This document shows, piece after piece, positions 26,557-35,656 of a stretch of 64,000 bases of DNA. The translations under genes were made by a program, and so were the position numbers. Numbering within the stretch: the stretch's first letter is position 1; each line of letters opens with the position of its first letter. The stretch comes from Herpetosiphon gulosus (GTDB lineage Bacteria > Chloroflexota > Chloroflexia > Chloroflexales > Herpetosiphonaceae). The notes beneath the pieces were generated by a model. The model was not told the origin of the DNA, ran no database searches, and saw only the letters and a program-made list of their open reading frames with translations. The DNA lies in NCBI RefSeq assembly GCF_039545135.1, contig NZ_BAABRU010000009.1, positions 1 to 64,000 of the forward strand. Reading direction: 5' to 3'.

Positions 26557-27660
26557 ATGCGTTTTAAGGCTTTACTCGCAGGACTTTTCCGAATCAACCA
26601 CGCCGACGCAAATATTCGACGGCGTGGTAAGGCCATCGTCGGTATTACCTTTTTTTTGGTTTGCTGTATCACATTAATTGGCATTTTTAGCATTTTTGCT
26701 GCTGGTTGGCGCGAAACTGCCTTACTCACTAGCCCTTTTGGGCTGCTTGGGCTAGCAGCAATTTGGCTGGCTCGCCGTGGAATGGCTAATCGCGCCGCCG
26801 GATTATTGATTGCCGCCGCACTTGTGGCCTTGGTCGCAGCGCCAGTATTAGCCAATCGGGTGGCTTTTACGCCATTTTTCTTTCTCTTGCCAATTTTGAT
26901 GGCCTTTGTCACGCTTTCGCCACGTGGTTTGCTGTTCGCAAGTGGCACAAGTGTGGCTTCGGTTGGATTATTAGCCTGGTTAACTCAGAATATTCCGCAA
27001 ACATTACCACAAAACAGCGAGGTATTTGGCTTAGCCAGTACCCTGTTGTTGATAATTATTGGCTTGGGCTATGTTGGCTCACGCACCACCCACCAAGCCA
27101 TCCAGGCAATGAATTTAGCTCAACAGCAGAGCCGCGAATTAACCAACACTTTGCAAGTCGAACGCGATCAACTCAGCCAACGGGTCGCCGAAAGTACCGC
27201 CGAATTACGCCAGAGTTTGGCAAATTCAGAGCAGTTGATCGCCGAACAAGCGCATTTATTGGCTGAAAATGATCAGCAACGTTCAACGATTCGTTCGTTG
27301 AGTTTGCCAATCTTGCCATTGCACCAACACATGCTGCTTGCGCCACTAATTGGTACGTTTGAGCAGCAGCGTTTGCACGATATTCAAACCCAGCTTTTAC
27401 AGGCAGTTGAGGCCTATCAAGCCAAAATTCTGCTCTTGGATTTAACTGGAGTTGCGGTGCTCGATCAGGCGGGGGCTGCTATGCTTCAGCGGATTGTCCA
27501 AGCCAGCAGCTTGCTTGGGGCAGTTGTCGCATTCATCGGCGTGCAGCCTGAGGCGGCTCAGGCGATTGTGAGTATGGGCCACGAGCTTGGCAATGTACGG
27601 GTTTTTCGCGATCTGCAAGCGGCAATTCAGCAACATAGTCGGCTGTTGTTCGATAGCTAG
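26557..27660 (+). CDS. membrane-anchored STAS-domain protein (RsbR-like)
   Basis: A 367-residue protein. Six or so N-terminal hydrophobic helices (about 27-170) lead into a coiled coil (about 185-245, QQSRELTNTLQVERDQLSQR and Gln/Glu-rich repeats). A C-terminal STAS domain follows (about 250-365) with LPLHQHMLLAPLIGTFE, KILLLDLTGVAVLDQAGAAML and GAVVAFIGVQPEAAQAI. The STAS phosphorylation position reads AVLDQAGAA, so the Ser/Thr found in anti-anti-sigma factors is not obvious there. Such proteins act in stressosome-like partner switching. No kinase or phosphatase is adjacent. Confidence 0.87.
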   Translation: MRFKALLAGLFRINHADANIRRRGKAIVGITFFLVCCITLIGIFSIFAAGWRETALLTSPFGLLGLAAIWLARRGMANRAAGLLIAAALVALVAAPVLANRVAFTPFFFLLPILMAFVTLSPRGLLFASGTSVASVGLLAWLTQNIPQTLPQNSEVFGLASTLLLIIIGLGYVGSRTTHQAIQAMNLAQQQSRELTNTLQVERDQLSQRVAESTAELRQSLANSEQLIAEQAHLLAENDQQRSTIRSLSLPILPLHQHMLLAPLIGTFEQQRLHDIQTQLLQAVEAYQAKILLLDLTGVAVLDQAGAAMLQRIVQASSLLGAVVAFIGVQPEAAQAIVSMGHELGNVRVFRDLQAAIQQHSRLLFDS

Positions 27661-27727
27661 TCAGCCTTAGGGTATACTACCAATTGTTTTGCAGGCTGCG
27701 TTAGCGCAACCGATAGAGACGTGTACG

Positions 27728-30412
27728 ATGGACGATCGGCCAATCTTCCCTGAATGGATCAAACAGGCGCGTAAGCAATTGGGTCTTGGCAGAGCTGAGC
27801 TAGCCCAACAAGTTGGTTGTTCATTGGCCATGTTACGTCAGCTTGAGTATGGTACGCGCCGCCCTTCGCGTCAGTTGGCCGAACGCCTCGCCAGCTTTTT
27901 GCAGATTCCGGCTGAACAGCAAGCGCTTTTTGTGCAAACCGCGCGGGTGCACCAACCACCTAGCCCAACCAACCCCATCCCGCTGGTGAAACGCCTGCCT
28001 GAACCAATCCAACCCTTGATTGGCCGCGAGGAAGTATTGACCAATGCCAGCCAGCTATTGCTACAGCCAAGCATCCGTTTGCTGAGCATTGTTGGGCCAG
28101 GTGGGGTTGGTAAAACTCATTTTGCAACCCAGCTTGCCCAGCAGATTCAAGCAAACTTCAGCGATGGGAGCTTTTTTATTGGCTTAGCTTCATTGCACGA
28201 TGCTGAACAATTACCAACCTTAATTGCCCAAATGCTGGAAATTCCCCAACCAACTCATCAATCAACCTTAGAGCAAGTGATCAACGCGATTGGCCAACGC
28301 TCGATTTTACTGGTGCTCGATAATCTTGAGCATGTGATGATGGTTGTACCAATTATCAGCCAATTGCTCGCTCAGTGTAGCAAGCTCAAAATACTGATAA
28401 CCAGTCGTTTTGCCTTGAAATTGCACGATGAATACCTAATTGATTTGCCACCGCTGGATGTGCCACAACACCCACTTGAGCAACAAGCTAGCGCCGAAAC
28501 CAGCTACTCCGCCGTGGAATTATTTGAGCTGCGTGCCAAAATGGTGCAGCCTCTATTTAGCCTGACAACCCAAAATCGAGCAATCGTTGGCGAAATTTGT
28601 CGGCGCTTAGATGGCTTACCTTTGGCAATCGAGCTTGCGGCGGCACGAATTCGTGGCCTGCCACCTCAAGCAATGCTCGCACGGCTGGATCGACGCTTAG
28701 AATTATTCGATCAAGTCAATAGCGATTTGCCCGAGCGGCATCAAACCTTGCGCAATTTAATTGCTTGGAGCTACACCCTGCTCACGCCCAACGAGCAAAC
28801 CATTTTTCGCACGCTCAGCCTGTTTGCCAACCATTGGACATTGGATGCTGCCGAATATCTATGTCAAGGTCAAATTGCCAAACCCCAAGTTCTCACAATC
28901 TTGCTCAATTTGCTTGATAAAAGTTTGGTGCGCGAAGAAAGCTCAAACGATGGTCTCGCCACCTTTGCCATGCTCGAAATCATTCGCGAATATGGGTTAG
29001 AGCAGCTTGAACAAACCAGCAAGGCCCAAGCGTTGCGCTGGAGACATGCCCACTATTACATCCAACTTGCTCAACACGCCGAGCAACAACTCGGCCAACA
29101 AGAAGCACGATGGCTTGAGCGCTTGACTTGGGAACGTAGCAACCTTTGGGATGCCCTCAATTGGCTCGTGGCACAACAAGCAGCCGAACCATTGCTGCAC
29201 CTGATTGGTTCGCTCTGGAAATTTTGGCAAATTCGCCATCTCTGGCGTGAAGGCTTGCACTGGATTAAATTGGCTTTGGATTTGCCAGTGGTTAATAGCG
29301 AAGCCTATCAACAAGCGCGAGCCAAGGTGCTGTGGGGTGCTGGTTGGTTGGCAGTCGATTTGCATCAGCATGATTTAGCTCAAGCCATGTTCGAGCAAAG
29401 CCTGCACCTCGCCACCAGCCTCGATGATCAACAGGGAATTGCACGAGCTTTGCATGGCGTTGGCTTACTGGCCGAGTGGGCGGGGCAGCGCGATTTTGCC
29501 ATGCGAGCCTATCAAGAAAGTTTAAGTCTCTTCCACCAACTCAACGATCAGGAGGAGATTGCATGGTCGTTGTTTCACTTAGGAGCAGCACTGCAATCGC
29601 AAGGGCAAGCCCAGCAAGCTCGCCATTTTTTAGAAGCAGCCTTAGCAACCTCACGCCGCTTGGCCCATTCGTGGAGTATCGTGCATCAAACCAAAGCACT
29701 CGGCCAAATGGCGATTGATCAAGGGCGTTATACTGATGCCGAGTTATTGCTCAACGAAAGTTTAACCTTAGCCCAAAACCATCAATATCAGCAAATTTAT
29801 CTTGAAATTTTGCGGCATCTTGGGCGTTCGGCACTAGAGCAAGGTCAGTATCAACAAGCCCGCGAGCGGTTTCAAGCCAGCCTTGAGCAAGCCCAGCGAC
29901 TCAAAGAACCCTCGGCGATTCGCTGGGCCAGCATTCACCTCAACTGGCTGGGTATTCTCGCAGGCGATTTAGCCCAAGCTTATGCGTTTGAGCAACAATT
30001 AGCAATCTTCGAGCGCGACGAGCCAGCTTGGGCAATTGCTTGGCTCAAGGCGCGTTTGGGCACAATTGCTTTGCTCAAACACCAGCCTGAGGTAGCCCAA
30101 AGCTGGTTTCTGGCTAGTATTCAAATCTACCAAGCCAACGACTTGCCATGGGGGTTGGTCGAATGTCTTGAAGGTTTGGCCCATAGCCTGTGTTTGAGCA
30201 ACCACTCCAATCAAGCCGAAGCCTGCTTGCAATTGCTGAGTGCCGCTGAACAGCAACGCCAAGCCCTGCCACGGGTGCGCTCAGTGCCGGAACAAGCAGC
30301 ATGGCAAGCCAGCCTTGCATGGTGTCAACACCAACTTAGCCCCGAACAATTTGCCCAAATTTGGCAAACTGGGGCGACCCAAAAGCTTGAACAGTTGCTT
30401 AAACTTTTTTAA
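27728..30412 (+). CDS. XRE/NB-ARC/TPR regulator
   Basis: An 894-residue multidomain protein. It has an N-terminal XRE helix-turn-helix (about 5-60, LGLGRAELAQQVGCSLAMLRQLE seen as GRAELAQQVGCSLAMLRQ) and an NB-ARC ATPase with Walker A GPGGVGKTHFA, Walker B ILLVLDNLEHV and a GLPLAIELAAARI motif. About ten TPR units (roughly 500-880) follow, many starting AxxxFEQSLxLA. This is the bacterial STAND/AfsR-like architecture, proposed to switch state on ligand binding to the TPRs. The ATG at 27728 is chosen because the XRE domain starts just after it. The same gene type recurs in decayed form at 53177-59109. Confidence 0.9.
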   Translation: MDDRPIFPEWIKQARKQLGLGRAELAQQVGCSLAMLRQLEYGTRRPSRQLAERLASFLQIPAEQQALFVQTARVHQPPSPTNPIPLVKRLPEPIQPLIGREEVLTNASQLLLQPSIRLLSIVGPGGVGKTHFATQLAQQIQANFSDGSFFIGLASLHDAEQLPTLIAQMLEIPQPTHQSTLEQVINAIGQRSILLVLDNLEHVMMVVPIISQLLAQCSKLKILITSRFALKLHDEYLIDLPPLDVPQHPLEQQASAETSYSAVELFELRAKMVQPLFSLTTQNRAIVGEICRRLDGLPLAIELAAARIRGLPPQAMLARLDRRLELFDQVNSDLPERHQTLRNLIAWSYTLLTPNEQTIFRTLSLFANHWTLDAAEYLCQGQIAKPQVLTILLNLLDKSLVREESSNDGLATFAMLEIIREYGLEQLEQTSKAQALRWRHAHYYIQLAQHAEQQLGQQEARWLERLTWERSNLWDALNWLVAQQAAEPLLHLIGSLWKFWQIRHLWREGLHWIKLALDLPVVNSEAYQQARAKVLWGAGWLAVDLHQHDLAQAMFEQSLHLATSLDDQQGIARALHGVGLLAEWAGQRDFAMRAYQESLSLFHQLNDQEEIAWSLFHLGAALQSQGQAQQARHFLEAALATSRRLAHSWSIVHQTKALGQMAIDQGRYTDAELLLNESLTLAQNHQYQQIYLEILRHLGRSALEQGQYQQARERFQASLEQAQRLKEPSAIRWASIHLNWLGILAGDLAQAYAFEQQLAIFERDEPAWAIAWLKARLGTIALLKHQPEVAQSWFLASIQIYQANDLPWGLVECLEGLAHSLCLSNHSNQAEACLQLLSAAEQQRQALPRVRSVPEQAAWQASLAWCQHQLSPEQFAQIWQTGATQKLEQLLKLF

Positions 30413-30421
30413 TCACGAAAC

Positions 30422-31300
30422 TCAATCAGCTTGAACGATAATCCCCAAACGGTTCAACAATACTCGATAATCAGCAGCTCGATAGCGAATCGGTGGCTTG
30501 TTGGGGCTATGCGAATCGGAGCCAGCACTAATTAAAAGCGCGTGCTCTTGAGCATAATTACGGTAGAGTGCGGCTTGTTCGGCAGTATGCAAAGGATAAT
30601 CAGCCTCAATTCCATCCAAGGACACTTCGGCCCATAACGCATCGAGCAACACTTGATCAAAACAGACAAAGCCATCGCTGCGGCCTGGATGGGCCAATAT
30701 GCAGATTGCCCCACTCTGTTGCGCCGCTGCCACCACTGCCGCAATTGGGTTGGTCGCAAAATCGCAGCCTGAGGCTTGCATCAGTTGTGAAAATTGGGCT
30801 GGCGCAAGCGTTGGGTTCTGTTGTTTGACCAAGGCCGCCAAAGAATGGGGTTGTTGGGCTGAAGGTTGGGCCAGAATCATGGCAAGCTGTGGTTGATGTT
30901 GAGGGGTCAAATAGCCTTGATCACAACAATAAGCAAAGGCATGATTGATGATTGCTTGCTGGCGTTGATGCAGCTCAGCGGCAATCGCCATAAGTGGATT
31001 TGGCTCAAGCCCAAAGCCAAAACACAGCAGATCAACCAACTGCTCGCGCCAAAGGCAAGACATTTCGGCAGCAACCAACAAAGGCATACCCTCGGCCAAC
31101 GCCAACGCTTGGATTGCTTGCGCCATATCAGGTCGATCGTGGTCGGTGATAGCCGCCAAACCAAACCCTTCGCGCTTCAAATGTTGAATCAGCTCAAGCG
31201 CCGCCCACTGGCCATCGCTGGCCGTTGTATGCAATTGCAAGTCGATCGCAGCATCGGCGGCTAAAATCAAATTTGTGATTGAAGATTGCACAAGCGTCAT
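30422..31300 (-). CDS. PHP-domain phosphoesterase
   Basis: A 292-residue PHP protein of the TrpH/YciV type. Metal-binding motifs are DLQLHTTASDG at the N-terminus, AITDHDRPDM, AAEMSC, ILAHPGR and the C-terminal SAGSDSHSP. Members of this branch hydrolyse phosphoesters, including 3',5'-bisphosphonucleotides or short 5'-monophosphate RNA. Which activity applies is not clear. It starts 9 nt after the stop of the DUF1905 gene, so the two form an operon. Confidence 0.9.
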   Translation of the reverse strand: MTLVQSSITNLILAADAAIDLQLHTTASDGQWAALELIQHLKREGFGLAAITDHDRPDMAQAIQALALAEGMPLLVAAEMSCLWREQLVDLLCFGFGLEPNPLMAIAAELHQRQQAIINHAFAYCCDQGYLTPQHQPQLAMILAQPSAQQPHSLAALVKQQNPTLAPAQFSQLMQASGCDFATNPIAAVVAAAQQSGAICILAHPGRSDGFVCFDQVLLDALWAEVSLDGIEADYPLHTAEQAALYRNYAQEHALLISAGSDSHSPNKPPIRYRAADYRVLLNRLGIIVQAD

Positions 31301-31309
31301 CCTAATCCC

Positions 31310-31597
31310 TCATTGACCAATCTCAAGCTGAATGTTCACCACATCGCCTTCGTTAAGCTGCTCGGCCAAACGAATTGGCTTTTTGATCGGCACAAGATAC
31401 AGGCCATCTTTGGGAATCAGCGAAGTGCTCCAAGTTGTTTGACCAATTTGGACTTGGGCCGGAATCACGCCCCAGCCATAGGTCACTAGCCCAGCAACCG
31501 CCTTGATTGCTTGGCTCTGTTCAAACGGAACAGTGACGAAATACCATGGAGCTGGCCCTTTCCAAAACCAAATTGGCCCAGTAAAATCAAACGTCAC
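31310..31597 (-). CDS. DUF1905 family protein
   Basis: A 95-residue protein matching the DUF1905 small beta-barrel family: FDFTGPIWFWKGPAPWYFVTVP, GWGVIPAQVQIGQTTW and the C-terminal LIPKDGLYLVPIKKPIR, each given in part. The family is not characterised. Translation begins at GTG (31597), with GAGGAGG 5 nt before it. It precedes the PHP gene in the same operon. Confidence 0.87.
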   Translation of the reverse strand: MTFDFTGPIWFWKGPAPWYFVTVPFEQSQAIKAVAGLVTYGWGVIPAQVQIGQTTWSTSLIPKDGLYLVPIKKPIRLAEQLNEGDVVNIQLEIGQ

Positions 31598-31623
31598 ACA
31601 AACCTCCTCGGATTAAATCAAGA

Positions 31624-31644
31624 ACCCATGCACGATGCATGGGT
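31624..31644 (-). terminator. hairpin after the STAS sensor gene
   Basis: ACCCATGCA (31624-31632) and TGCATGGGT (31636-31644) form a perfect 9-bp stem with a 3-nt loop, 22 nt past the stop of the minus-strand gene that ends at 31666. Confidence 0.65.
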
Positions 31645-31665
31645 CTGATTGCAAGATTCACAAAT

Positions 31666-33408
31666 TTACGAACGGGTTAGTTGGGCGACGGCTGTGCGCA
31701 AATCGGCTGAGGTCTGGACTGAACTCAAATCGACCGACAACGTCGTCAGCATTTGGGCAACTTCGGGAGCAACCCCCACCAAAATCACACTTGCCCCCAA
31801 CAAGCGTAAGCCATTCATCATGGTCAACAAGGCTTGAGCAGCCTGTTCATCCATCATTGGCACACCCGTAATGTCAATCAACACTTTGCGAGCGCGTTCA
31901 CGTTCAACTCGGGTTAAGAGAATTGAGGTAGCTTGTTGCACCCGTTCGCCATCCAAACTACCAATCAAGGGCATCACCAACACCCCTTTTAGAATTGGAA
32001 TGACTGGTGAGGCAACATCACGCAGCAGTTGCGATAACTGTTGACGTTCAGCGAGTGAGTGTTCGAGATTAACCACCACTTCACTTAGGCGTTGCATCGC
32101 GGCTTCTCGCGCAGCTTCTTTAGCCTCGGTTTCTTGGCGCGAAACCTGTAAAGCAGCGGTCATGCTATTAAATGAGCTAGCTAACTGACCTAATTCATTG
32201 CTACTCTCAACCTCAATGGGCTGGAGATCGCCGTCGGCAACTCGATTGGTCGCCCCAATTAAACCAGTCAGCGGCTTAAGAAATTGGCGACGCAGAATCA
32301 AAGCCATCCCAAAGCCAAACAAAATAACCGCAATCAAGGCCAAACCGATGCTCAAGCCAAGGCTTTGGTTGGTAATCGTGGCAATTTGGTTGGCAGTTTC
32401 AGTCGTCCGCGCTGTAATTTCATCCAACGGTGAAGCTAAGCCCAGCCCCCATGGAATACCGCTAATCGCCGCATAGGCCACCACATAGCCGCGCCCACTC
32501 AGGCGCACTGTGGTTACTCCATCGCGGCCTGCCTGTAAATCACTGATCATTGATGAACTGGGCAGGTTGGCTTGATTAGTCAAAATTTGCTGAACAACCC
32601 CCCCCTGACCAGCCTCGGTCACCGCCACAACTTCGCCATTACGGGTAATCAAAAAGGCAAAACTCGATTGATCAACAATTAACCCCTTGAGATAGAAACT
32701 CAAACGATCAAGGCTGACATCAACGCTGACTGTGCCCAAAAAATCGGCATTGGCATAGACTGGCGCAGCAACCGAGATCAAGGCTTGCGATTGATCAATC
32801 GATTGATGCACCTCTGTCCAGACTAAGGCGCGGCTTGGGTTATTCTCGGGCAAACTTGCTTGATAAGCCGCCTCTTGGCTAGGCAACCAGTCCGCTGGTG
32901 GGTCGTTAGGAGTCATGTTGGGATAGGTGCGCAAGGTGTTGGCCGTCAGATACGAGATGCGCACAATTTCAGGCACGCTGATTTGCAAGCTTGGTAAGAC
33001 ATCTTCGAGCCGTTGACTATAGCGAATGTCAGCTAATGCTTGAGCCTGATCAGGATTAGCAATTACTAAGACCGTGGTTGCCCCGCTTGTATATTGGCGA
33101 CCATTACGGGCTACATTCAACTCAGGCAAGGTGGGAATTTGATTGGTTGGCTGTTGCAAATAGGTGCGGGTGGTGACCGCTAATTGTTGCACACCGCGGA
33201 CAGTTTGCCCAGTGCTAGCAGCATGGCTTTGGGCAATCCGCAGGAGATATTGTTCAGCTTGGGCTTGCAGCGCAGCGGTGCTATCGTTGGTGGCTTGGTT
33301 GCGCACTGCCACCAAGCCACGAGCATTAATTGCTAAATTGAGCAACGCCAAGAGCGATGTTCCCAATAAGAGGATAACAATAACTTGCCTGCGTAAACTA
33401 TGGAGCAT
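31666..33408 (-). CDS. Cache-HAMP-STAS sensor protein
   Basis: A 580-residue membrane sensor. It has an N-terminal helix (about 8-28), an extracytoplasmic double Cache-type domain (about 30-340, including ISVAAPVYANADFLGTVSVDVS), a second membrane helix (SIGLALIAVILFGFGMALI) and a HAMP region (about 375-430). A coiled coil and a C-terminal STAS domain (about 465-575, IPILKGVLVMPLIGSLDGER and KVLIDITGVPMMDEQ) follow. The output is STAS rather than kinase, so it should act by partner binding. GGAGG lies before the ATG. It is 24 nt downstream of a TorT-like binding protein, a likely ligand-bound partner for the Cache domain. Confidence 0.9.
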   Translation of the reverse strand: MLHSLRRQVIVILLLGTSLLALLNLAINARGLVAVRNQATNDSTAALQAQAEQYLLRIAQSHAASTGQTVRGVQQLAVTTRTYLQQPTNQIPTLPELNVARNGRQYTSGATTVLVIANPDQAQALADIRYSQRLEDVLPSLQISVPEIVRISYLTANTLRTYPNMTPNDPPADWLPSQEAAYQASLPENNPSRALVWTEVHQSIDQSQALISVAAPVYANADFLGTVSVDVSLDRLSFYLKGLIVDQSSFAFLITRNGEVVAVTEAGQGGVVQQILTNQANLPSSSMISDLQAGRDGVTTVRLSGRGYVVAYAAISGIPWGLGLASPLDEITARTTETANQIATITNQSLGLSIGLALIAVILFGFGMALILRRQFLKPLTGLIGATNRVADGDLQPIEVESSNELGQLASSFNSMTAALQVSRQETEAKEAAREAAMQRLSEVVVNLEHSLAERQQLSQLLRDVASPVIPILKGVLVMPLIGSLDGERVQQATSILLTRVERERARKVLIDITGVPMMDEQAAQALLTMMNGLRLLGASVILVGVAPEVAQMLTTLSVDLSSVQTSADLRTAVAQLTRS

Positions 33409-33432
33409 CGTCCATCCTCCACCTACAACAAC

Positions 33433-34572
33433 CTATTGCGACACACGCAGCGTAATTTTGAACGTTTCGGGTGGGATCGAAGTCGTTGGATCAAAGCTGG
33501 TGAGCGATGCAGTATCGATCACAAAGCTCTTCGGGCCAACATGGGCCATGAATTCTTTGCCTTCCAAAATGCGAACCGTTTGATCGATCGCTATTCGCGC
33601 AATCGTAACTGGTGGAGCCACCGCCGCTGCTTGGATACCGCCACTCTGCAATTCGGCATATACTTCTGGGCTAATGTAATATGCCATAATTTTGATTTTA
33701 TCTTGCAGCTTGCGTTCGCGCAGAATTTCAGCAGCAGTTACCGCAGTTTGGCCAGTACCTACAATATAATCGATCTCAGGATGTGCGATCAAGACCTCTT
33801 CGATCAATTTTGCTTGCTCTTCTTTACCAGTATCGCCATATTTGGTTTCGACAATGTTAATTGCGCCACCAGTAATAGTAGCCTTAAACTTCTCATCGGC
33901 GGCTTTCGACCAGCCAGCCTTTTCGGGGCCAGGGAACCACGCGACATCAACAGCATCGCTGCCCTTAGCATGTTTTTGCACTAAATATTTGGCAATTTCT
34001 TGGCCGCCTTCGCCTGGAACCGACAGCGATTTGGCGGTAATGGCCTTCGACGAAATATCATTCATAAAGGCAATTACTGGAATTTTTTGGCTTTGCAGTT
34101 CAACAATTAAGTCGTTTAGGCCATCAAGCGAGATCGCCCCAATCACCACCGCCTTGGCTCCATTGGCCACACATTGGCGAATTTGGGTAATTTGGGTCGG
34201 CAAATTGCCATAGCCGCCAGCTTCAACAATTTCAACATTGATCCCTAAGCGTTCGGCTTCGGAAACTACACCATAATTAACTGCCAACCAATAGCTATCC
34301 TTGATATGCGGAATTGAAACACAAATTGTCTCAGCTTTATCGGCAAGCACCAAGGGCACATAATCGGTTGATGTACGGGGGCTAGCAAAATCGAATGGTG
34401 GATTCCAGACTTCAACTTGATAGCTGGCGCTGGTGCTGGTTTGACTGAGCGCGACGGTTGCACTAGGCACGGATGTTGGTTGGGCGGTTGGCTGAGCCGT
34501 GCCACAAGCAGCTAAACTAGCAGCCAATAAACTGCCAAGAACCCATTTCGAGCGTTTGGTTGCAGTCTGCAT
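33433..34572 (-). CDS. TorT-like periplasmic binding lipoprotein
   Basis: A 379-residue lipoprotein (signal ending LAAC). Its sequence resembles TorT, the TMAO-responsive binding protein that docks on the TorS sensor: YQVEVWNPPFDF, ICVSIPHIKDSYWLAVNYGV, EAGGYGNLPTQITQIRQC and GAKAVVIGAISLDGLND. The binding fold then follows the Peripla_BP_4 pattern. AAGGAGATCC precedes the start. It is co-transcribed with the Cache-HAMP-STAS gene, so it is better read as a sensory component than a transport receptor; the ligand is unknown. Confidence 0.85.
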   Translation of the reverse strand: MQTATKRSKWVLGSLLAASLAACGTAQPTAQPTSVPSATVALSQTSTSASYQVEVWNPPFDFASPRTSTDYVPLVLADKAETICVSIPHIKDSYWLAVNYGVVSEAERLGINVEIVEAGGYGNLPTQITQIRQCVANGAKAVVIGAISLDGLNDLIVELQSQKIPVIAFMNDISSKAITAKSLSVPGEGGQEIAKYLVQKHAKGSDAVDVAWFPGPEKAGWSKAADEKFKATITGGAINIVETKYGDTGKEEQAKLIEEVLIAHPEIDYIVGTGQTAVTAAEILRERKLQDKIKIMAYYISPEVYAELQSGGIQAAAVAPPVTIARIAIDQTVRILEGKEFMAHVGPKSFVIDTASLTSFDPTTSIPPETFKITLRVSQ

Positions 34573-34657
34573 AGGATCTCCTTCTTACTTAAACCCTAGT
34601 GCAACAATGTTGATGAGCATGAGGCGGGCATTGTGGGGAAACGTGGCTAAACAAAGA

Positions 34658-34701
34658 TGGGCAGGCCTATGTAAGAGATTGTCTCACACGAGGCCTGCCC
34701 A
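34658..34701 (-). terminator. long hairpin between RidA-like and TorT-like genes
   Basis: TGGGCAGGCCT (34658-34668) pairs with AGGCCTGCCCA (34691-34701), an 11-bp perfect stem. An inner GAGA/TCTC pairing extends it. It lies 10 nt past the stop of the minus-strand RidA-like gene; a U tract is only partial. Confidence 0.65.
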
Positions 34702-34710
34702 CACAAGAGC

Positions 34711-35358
34711 TTATTTAATTTCGACAATCAACTCGATTTCGGTGGCCATATTGAAGGGCAATGCAACTTTACCACCAGATGAACGGGCATGTTTGCCAGC
34801 TTCGGGGCCAAAAATTTCGACCAAGAAGTCTGAACAGCCATCAACCGTTTTGCCAAGTGCGCCAACAACTGGGCCAGAAGTTACATCGTCATAGGTTGGA
34901 GTAACATTGACTGTTCCGGTAACCATCACAATGTGTTCAACTCGATCGAGGTCGCCGATTGTTGATTTCAGGAAGCGTAAGCCACGGACACAGCTCAGCA
35001 TCGCGGCTTCTTGGGCAGTTGCCAACGAGAGGGTTGGCAATTCGCCTTTGAGGAAACCACCACTGCCAGTCAAAATTTCTGGGCCAGCCGATGAAATAAA
35101 GACCGTTTCGCCTGATTGTGAAGCATACACATAATTGGCGGTTGGTGGGGTTAGCGCTGGCAATGAAGCTACGCCATAACGAGCTTCAACATAGGCTTCG
35201 ACTTTTTCAAAGACACAATCAACACCTGGTCTGCGACAACGATGTTGTTCAGCTTGTTGGGCTTTGTCGAGCGCTTGGCCTTCCGAAGCCAGTGAGATCG
35301 AGCTAAACGTAGCAGCCATTACCATTACGAGCAGGAGTTTGAGAGAAAAACGTTTCAT
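34711..35358 (-). CDS. secreted RidA-like protein
   Basis: A 215-residue protein with a signal peptide (FSLKLLLVMVMAATFSSISLA) and a C-terminal RidA/YjgF domain (about 85-215). Recognisable parts are VFISSAGPEIL, DLDRVEHIVMVTGTVNV, GCSDFLVEIFGPEAGKHARSS and LPFNMATEIELIVEI. The arginine that binds the imine substrate in RidA enzymes is kept (KHARSS). Export of a RidA protein is unusual since the family is normally cytosolic. GAGGAG lies before the ATG at 35358. It stands alone. Confidence 0.87.
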   Translation of the reverse strand: MKRFSLKLLLVMVMAATFSSISLASEGQALDKAQQAEQHRCRRPGVDCVFEKVEAYVEARYGVASLPALTPPTANYVYASQSGETVFISSAGPEILTGSGGFLKGELPTLSLATAQEAAMLSCVRGLRFLKSTIGDLDRVEHIVMVTGTVNVTPTYDDVTSGPVVGALGKTVDGCSDFLVEIFGPEAGKHARSSGGKVALPFNMATEIELIVEIK

Positions 35359-35457
35359 AGATGGACTCCTCAGCACAAGGTTGATGTGTTTGATCGATCA
35401 ATTCATCAATCATCAGTCATTGGGTATATAGGTCAAATGGGTCAGTGGATAACTTTG

Positions 35458-35485
35458 AGTTTACCTGACCTCAGGCCAAAGTCAA
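35458..35485 (-). promoter_or_regulatory. candidate promoter of the RidA-like gene
   Basis: On the minus strand TTGACT (35480-35485), a 16-nt spacer and TAAACT (35458-35463). The spacer contains CCTGA/TCAGG arms around GG. The -10 is only a 4/6 match. The remaining intergenic DNA (35486-35656) shows nothing else I can support. Confidence 0.4.
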
Positions 35486-35656
35486 CATTCCCAATAGTCC
35501 TATCCAAAAACTACCTTTAATGGGACTAGTCTAGCCTAGAATAGGCTAGGTACTTCCAACAAATTGTCCTAGGGCTAAAGGGTTAAAAATCTATCAGAGA
35601 ACTATTTTGGCCCAGCTACGGTAGAGTAAGCAATACTGTTAATCGAGGTTTGAACT

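Noticed and set aside
26532..26948. Minus-strand frame opposite the STAS membrane protein
   Set aside because: Lys/Ala-rich shadow without a start signal; the plus-strand protein has clear membrane helices and a STAS domain.
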